Origin: Marinirhabdus sp050859505
GTDB taxonomy: Bacteria; Bacteroidota; Bacteroidia; Flavobacteriales; Flavobacteriaceae
Assembly: GCF_050859505.1 (NCBI RefSeq)
Contig: NZ_CP193934.1
Coordinates: forward strand, 1,364,001 to 1,428,000
Direction of reading: 5' to 3'
Length of the DNA: 64,000 nt
A program made the translations under genes and the position numbers. Under the pieces are notes generated by a model, which was given only the letters and a program-made list of their open reading frames with translations, was not told where the DNA came from and did not search any database. Shown here one piece after another: positions 60,469 through 64,000 of the stretch (position 1 is its first letter; each line of letters begins with the position of its first letter).

Positions 60469-61248
60469 TCATTTTTTTAAATTTGGTGCTTTTTCAGATA
60501 GATATTTCCAATAACGTCTTGGGACGTGTTGCAGATGGAGCTTCATATTTTTGCGTGATTTTATGTTGGTGCTTTTAAAATAGTTTTTCCAAAGATCCTG
60601 AAATGCTACCTCGTCGTTCGTAAAATAATAGGTCTCTTTAGAGGTGTTGTTTATTCCTTCTGAAACTTGAAGTTCAACATACTTTACCATCTTCAAGTCA
60701 TAATAAATGCCATACTTTCTTTTTAAATCATAAATAAGCCATTGCTGGTCTGCATATCTATTTTTAAAGTGCTTCGCATTTAACGGCAACACGTTAAAGT
60801 CTGGAGAAACAGTAGCAAAATACAAATTGTCTTTGGTCAATCTAAAACGTACAAAAGCATCCATCCTATGTTTTTCACGCCCTACCATCTTTACCACTTT
60901 TGCAATTTTTAATATTTCAGGATCTGTAAAATCTTTATCGATGTGTTTTTTTTCTGAAAATGAACGGTTTATATAATGAAGTAAAGTGTTTTCGATTCCT
61001 GGTAATTCGCTTAAAAATGTTTTGTAAATATTGTTTTTACCTTCTGTTGAACAATAGTTTCCCAATCCTTTCCATACGCGATTTGCTTTTTCAGGATCAG
61101 TAAGTACTGTGCTAGGTTCAGTAAAAAACGTTTCTGTAGCCAGCATCTCTCTTTCAATAGTAACTTCAGTGAGTTTTTCCTCGTAGACTTGAAACACCGC
61201 GCTTAAAAAACCTTCAAAAGAGCCATCGTAAACAAGTTTGGTTCTCAT
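60469..61248 (-). CDS. TIGR03915-family putative DNA repair protein
   Basis: A 259-residue protein with the pattern of the TIGR03915 family: the opening VYDGSFEGFLSAVFQVYEEK, the central KVVKMVGREKHRMDAFVRF, then FATVSPDFNVLPLNAKHFK and RYADQQWLIYDLKRKYGIYY, ending RRYWKYLSEKAPNL. In other bacteria this family is encoded beside a radical SAM partner and is sometimes fused to a uracil-DNA-glycosylase domain; no such domain is present here. The start overlaps the radical SAM stop by 4 bases. The chemistry is unknown. Confidence 0.9.
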   Translation of the reverse strand: MRTKLVYDGSFEGFLSAVFQVYEEKLTEVTIEREMLATETFFTEPSTVLTDPEKANRVWKGLGNYCSTEGKNNIYKTFLSELPGIENTLLHYINRSFSEKKHIDKDFTDPEILKIAKVVKMVGREKHRMDAFVRFRLTKDNLYFATVSPDFNVLPLNAKHFKNRYADQQWLIYDLKRKYGIYYDLKMVKYVELQVSEGINNTSKETYYFTNDEVAFQDLWKNYFKSTNIKSRKNMKLHLQHVPRRYWKYLSEKAPNLKK

Positions 61249-62531
61249 ACCGCTATGGGAGTTTCTATAGAAGAAAAAAGATTGAGTTGTTGGTTGTAGG
61301 TTTTTTGATATTTACTATTGGAGTGTTGTAAAATAAGGCTCTTTATTTGTGCCGCAGTTCTATCTTTTCTTTCAAATTGATTAGAATCGCACACCATAAA
61401 ATATTTACTCCGGTTCATGGCAATACCAATGGCTTTGAGATGTTCCCAATTCAATTTTCTAAAGCGCCTTGCCTGAATTATTTTGTAAACCGATTTCATT
61501 CCCACGCCAGGAATGCGTGCTAGCATTACCTTATCGGCCTTATTTATATCAATAGGAAAGTGATGCAAATTACGCAATGCCCAGCTTAATTTTGGGTCTA
61601 TGTCACTATCCAAATTAGGATACTCTTTATTGAGTAACTCTCGAATATCAAAGCCATAAAACCGAAGTAACCAATCTGTTTGATATAATCTGTTCTCCCG
61701 AAGCATAGGAACTTCGGTGCCAATAGAAGGTAAACGCGTATCATAGCTAATAGGAATATAGCCCGAATAATACACGCGTTTCATATTAAATTGTTTGTAA
61801 TAATAAGCCGATGTATACATTATTTCAGCATCCGTCTCACCACTGGCACCAATAATCATTTGTGTGCTTTGACCCGCTGGAGCGTAAATAGGAGTACTTT
61901 TTATAAGTTTCTTCTCCGCTTTGTATTGAATAATTTCATTTTTGACCTTTTCCATAGGCTTAATAAAATCTTCCCTTTTCTTATCTGGTGCTAATAATTT
62001 CAACCCTTTTTCTGAAGGAATTTCAATATTTACCGAAAGTCTATCTGCGTACAAACCCGCTTCCCGCATGAGCTCATCACTAGCGCCAGGAATAGATTTT
62101 AAATGAATATAGCCGTTAAAATTTTCCTCTTCCCGAAGTTTTTTTGCCACTTGTACCAAGCGCTCCATCGTAGTGTCCGCGTCTTTAAAAATCCCGCTGC
62201 TTAAAAAAAGCCCTTCAATATAATTTCGTCTATAAAATGCAATGGTCAAATCCACAACCTCCTGAACTTTGAACGCCGCACGTTTTATATCGTTGCTTTT
62301 GCGAGTAACGCAATACGCACAATCAAAAATACAATGGTTAGTGAGTAAAATTTTTAATAATGAAACACAACGCCCGTCTTCGGTATAGCTATGGCAAATC
62401 CCCATTCCAGAGCTGTCTCCCAAACCTTTGTTTTTATTAGCGCGTTTACTGCCGCTAGAAGAGCAGGATACATCATACTTAGCGGCATCTGCCAAAATAT
62501 TCAACTTTTCTTTAATTCTTTCAAAATTCAT
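61245..62531 (-). CDS. putative DNA modification/repair radical SAM protein
   Basis: A 428-residue protein from ATG 62531 (MNFERIKEKLNILADAAKYD), the usual family start; an upstream ATG adds 7 residues. The [4Fe-4S] cluster that binds SAM is held by C67, C71 and C74 (HCIFDCAYC). Three more cysteines (C23, C46, C55) precede it and may hold another metal. A C-terminal helix-hairpin-helix DNA-binding motif is in LARIPGVGMKSVYKIIQARR. It is first in a two-gene operon with the TIGR03915-like gene, divergent from the LexA-like regulator. Nucleic-acid repair or modification is the accepted guess for the family. Confidence 0.93.
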   Translation of the reverse strand: MNFERIKEKLNILADAAKYDVSCSSSGSKRANKNKGLGDSSGMGICHSYTEDGRCVSLLKILLTNHCIFDCAYCVTRKSNDIKRAAFKVQEVVDLTIAFYRRNYIEGLFLSSGIFKDADTTMERLVQVAKKLREEENFNGYIHLKSIPGASDELMREAGLYADRLSVNIEIPSEKGLKLLAPDKKREDFIKPMEKVKNEIIQYKAEKKLIKSTPIYAPAGQSTQMIIGASGETDAEIMYTSAYYYKQFNMKRVYYSGYIPISYDTRLPSIGTEVPMLRENRLYQTDWLLRFYGFDIRELLNKEYPNLDSDIDPKLSWALRNLHHFPIDINKADKVMLARIPGVGMKSVYKIIQARRFRKLNWEHLKAIGIAMNRSKYFMVCDSNQFERKDRTAAQIKSLILQHSNSKYQKTYNQQLNLFSSIETPIAV

Positions 62532-62539
62532 AGCATTAT

Positions 62540-62610
62540 GGAATATAGACAAAAATATGGAAATATTCCTTTTTATGGGAATTTATCCGAAATTAATTTG
62601 GATATATTCC
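62540..62610. promoter_or_regulatory. ladder of GGA-N5-TCC operator sites
   Basis: Three 11-base sites fit GGA-N5-TCC: GGAAATATTCC (62559-62569), GGAATTTATCC (62578-62588) and GGATATATTCC (62600-62610). A fourth, partly matching GGAATATAGAC is at 62540-62550. Spacings are 19, 19 and 22 bases, about two helix turns. The sites overlap or adjoin the promoters of both divergent genes. They are very likely the operators of the adjacent LexA/CI-like regulator. Confidence 0.72.
62550..62557 (-). promoter_or_regulatory. -7 promoter element of the radical SAM operon
   Basis: On the minus strand TATTTTTG is a full TAnnTTTG match, 19 bases before the ATG at 62531. No good TTTG is found upstream; an operator site is present at that position instead (62578-62588), which suits a weak, repressed promoter. 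Confidence 0.5.
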
Positions 62611-62627
62611 AAAATAGAGTATCTTCG
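62597..62627 (+). promoter_or_regulatory. promoter of the LexA/CI-like regulator
   Basis: TTTG (62597-62600), a 19-base spacer and TATCTTCG (62620-62627, one mismatch) lie just before ATG 62632. The operator GGATATATTCC (62600-62610) sits inside the spacer, so a bound repressor would block it. Confidence 0.6.
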
Positions 62628-62631
62628 GGTT

Positions 62632-63402
62632 ATGGAATCTAAATTATCTATTGAAGCTAGACGCTTTAAAAAAATAAGGGAAGAGCAACATCATACCCAA
62701 CAATCTTTTGCTGAACTACTTGAAATTGGCGCTACCACAGCCGATATTGAACGCGGGAAAACTAAAATTTCCGGTAAAATTGTGATGGAGTTGTTGCGGC
62801 AGTTTCAAATAAATCCGTTGTGGTTATTTGGAAAAAGTTTTACGCAATATCTAGATGTAGATGGGGGCAATGTAGGGCCAAAAGTTATCTCGATAGACCA
62901 GGAAGATAACGATACTATTTTGTTGGTAAATCAGAAAGCAGCAGCCGGATATCCTCATAATATTCAAGATGTAAGCTGGTATGAAACCTTGCCTGCATTT
63001 AATATTCCATTACCGCAATACAGAAACGCTACCTATCGTGGTTTTCAGGTAGAAGGAGATAGCATGTTGCCTAATATAAGGCCCAATGAATGGGTGCTGG
63101 GTAAAGCAGTGCCAAGTATTTCTGAGGCGAGTGATAGCAAGATTTATATAGTAGTATTAAACGACTCAGTTTTAGTGAAGAAGCTTCAAAAAATCCCCAA
63201 CTCCCCAGAGAAAGTTCGTTTAATTTCTTTAAATCCAGAATATATCCCCATAGATGTAGAAGTGAAAAATATTCAGGAATTATGGTTGGTGAATAGTAAG
63301 CTTACCTTTGGTTTGGACGATCCTTCCGAAAGTACCTTATTGCGACAATTGCAGCAATCTATGGAAGAATTAAAAGGACAAATAAATAATTTGAACACAT
63401 AA
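62632..63402 (+). CDS. LexA/CI-like repressor with HTH and S24 autopeptidase domain
   Basis: A 256-residue protein from ATG 62632, placed by the promoter and by the HTH start; the longer frame begins inside the divergent gene. Residues about 6-66 form an XRE-type helix-turn-helix (EEQHHTQQSFAELLEIGATT). Residues about 95-235 form an S24 domain with an Ala105-Gly106 cleavage site (QKAAAGYP), catalytic S144 (VEGDSMLPN) and K183 (SVLVKKLQ). The Ser-Lys distance of 39 is close to that of LexA and UmuD. It should cleave itself when a RecA-type signal is present. Its likely targets are itself and the divergent repair operon. Confidence 0.92.
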   Translation: MESKLSIEARRFKKIREEQHHTQQSFAELLEIGATTADIERGKTKISGKIVMELLRQFQINPLWLFGKSFTQYLDVDGGNVGPKVISIDQEDNDTILLVNQKAAAGYPHNIQDVSWYETLPAFNIPLPQYRNATYRGFQVEGDSMLPNIRPNEWVLGKAVPSISEASDSKIYIVVLNDSVLVKKLQKIPNSPEKVRLISLNPEYIPIDVEVKNIQELWLVNSKLTFGLDDPSESTLLRQLQQSMEELKGQINNLNT

Positions 63403-63433
63403 AAAAACGGCTTCAAATTTTGAAGCCGTTTTT
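63401..63433. terminator. bidirectional intrinsic terminator
   Basis: AAAAAACGGCTTCAA and TTGAAGCCGTTTTT form a long stem with loop ATT and A/T flanks. It ends the regulator gene and faces the convergent small lipoprotein gene at 63455. Confidence 0.9.
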
Positions 63434-63454
63434 CTTTAATTCACTCTATTTGAG

Positions 63455-63700
63455 TTATGAATTATCGTCAGTCTTGATTTTAACATCACCGTCATCATCT
63501 GTTTTGATTTTGGTTTCGCTTCCGTCAGGATTTTCAATTTTCACCTTATCTCCACCATCTTTTACTTCAATTTTCGCTCCATCATCCTGAGCGTTATCGA
63601 TTAGTTGCTCTTTTTGAGTTTTTTCTTCCGTATCTCTACAAGAAGTAAATGTTACTGCGAGCGTTAAAATAGTAAATCCAGCTATTAAGATTTTTTTCAT
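63455..63700 (-). CDS. small acidic lipoprotein with beta-type repeats (SCRDT type)
   Basis: An 81-residue lipoprotein with lipobox TFTSC (cysteine 21) followed by R-D-T. The mature part carries short acidic/Lys repeats (AKIEVKDGGDKVKIENPDGS, TKIKTDDDGDVKIKTDD) that predict beta-strands, unlike the helical neighbour. It shares the post-cysteine R-D/E-T motif with the genes at 60190 and 63721. It lies 20 bases downstream of the next lipoprotein gene on the same strand. Function unknown. Confidence 0.8.
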   Translation of the reverse strand: MKKILIAGFTILTLAVTFTSCRDTEEKTQKEQLIDNAQDDGAKIEVKDGGDKVKIENPDGSETKIKTDDDGDVKIKTDDNS

Positions 63701-63720
63701 AATTTAGGTTGTTTAAAAAT

Positions 63721-63930
63721 TTATGAGTTGTCGTCTTCACCAGTAACGGCATCTTCAACATCGTCTGCAGCGTCTTCTACAGCGTCTCCAGCGTCATCGA
63801 TAGCATCTTCAACATCATCTGCTACGTCATCTGATTCAACTTCAATTTTAGTTTCTTTTGTGTCTCTACATGATACAAATGCTGTACTTAATGTAAATAC
63901 TACGGCTAGGCTTAAAATTACTTTTTTCAT
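63721..63930 (-). CDS. small acidic helical lipoprotein (SCRDT type)
   Basis: A 69-residue lipoprotein with lipobox AFVSC (cysteine 21), then R-D-T-K-E-T. The mature chain is a run of Asp, Ala, Val and Glu (DDVADDVEDAIDDAGDAVED) with helical spacing and almost no basic residues. It forms an operon with the lipoprotein at 63455, and the tail EDDNS resembles that gene's DDNS ending. Function unknown. Confidence 0.8.
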   Translation of the reverse strand: MKKVILSLAVVFTLSTAFVSCRDTKETKIEVESDDVADDVEDAIDDAGDAVEDAADDVEDAVTGEDDNS

Positions 63931-63962
63931 GGGTTTCGTTTTATGTTAGTGTTTATTTAAAG

Positions 63963-64000
63963 TTAATCGTCGTTTCCAATTTTGTCAATTCCTTTATCTA
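63963..64000 (-). CDS. C-terminal end of a possible further small acidic protein
   Basis: A minus-strand frame entering from the right edge ends with TAA at 63965-63963 and reads DKGIDKIGNDD. The acidic ending and the 32-base spacing to the next lipoprotein start suggest another member of the same small lipoprotein series. Only 12 codons are visible, so this is tentative. Confidence 0.35.
   Translation of the reverse strand, partial: DKGIDKIGNDD

Noticed and set aside
62428..62631. 68-residue N-terminal extension of the LexA-like regulator
   Set aside because: It would run through the divergent gene and the operator/promoter region; the HTH starts right after ATG 62632.

Overview
The window is chromosomal DNA from a Bacteroidota bacterium, almost certainly family Flavobacteriaceae; the genus cannot be told from the sequence. 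The reasons are low GC, a type IX secretion type-B substrate next to a PorP/SprF partner, a DUF6089 gene joined to uppS, bamA and two OmpH/Skp genes, many short lipoproteins, almost no Shine-Dalgarno sites, and promoters of the Bacteroidetes form TTTG-N18/20-TAnnTTTG 15-20 bases before start codons. It reads as core genome: no insertion sequence, prophage, integrase, rRNA or CRISPR array was seen.

Layout. 1-7392: the tail of an ABC ATPase, two MacB-type permeases, two MacA-type adaptors around a TolC, then tsaB. 7397-11579: three paralogous secreted proteins of unknown function around a membrane TPR/AraC regulator. 11811-16067 (minus): MscS channel, DUF255 thioredoxin protein, dodecin, and an Nfu protein with a duplicated N-terminal domain. 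16142-23495: a 2105-residue type IX substrate with about 14 cysteine/calcium-type repeats and its PorP/SprF partner. 23561-27915: a von Willebrand A lipoprotein and a LytS/LytTR two-component pair. 28033-36002 (minus): envelope block with murI, two Skp-like chaperones, bamA, uppS, DUF6089, nadK and a CBS protein. 36149-44364 (plus): pdxJ, hydrolase, FadL-like porin, SGNH lipoprotein, holin-like protein, tig, clpP, clpX.

44855-58679: small lipoprotein, GH3-like protein, DUF2797, LysE-type exporter, AsmA-like protein, queuosine-precursor transporter, FolK-nucleoside kinase fusion, SpoU methyltransferase, a long Cys/Met-type PLP enzyme, mutS. 58844-64000: tRNA-Gly and tRNA-Leu, short lipoproteins (one of 40 residues overlapping its neighbour), and a two-gene DNA-repair operon (TIGR03915-like protein and radical SAM protein) divergent from a LexA/CI-like regulator.

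The most interesting region is 62531-62632. The regulator keeps an Ala-Gly cleavage site and a Ser/Lys dyad, and the 100-base gap it shares with the repair operon holds a ladder of GGA-N5-TCC sites placed over the promoter elements. This looks like a compact, self-regulated DNA-damage switch in a phylum where the classical LexA circuit is usually absent. Functions are read from sequence alone; no database search was run.
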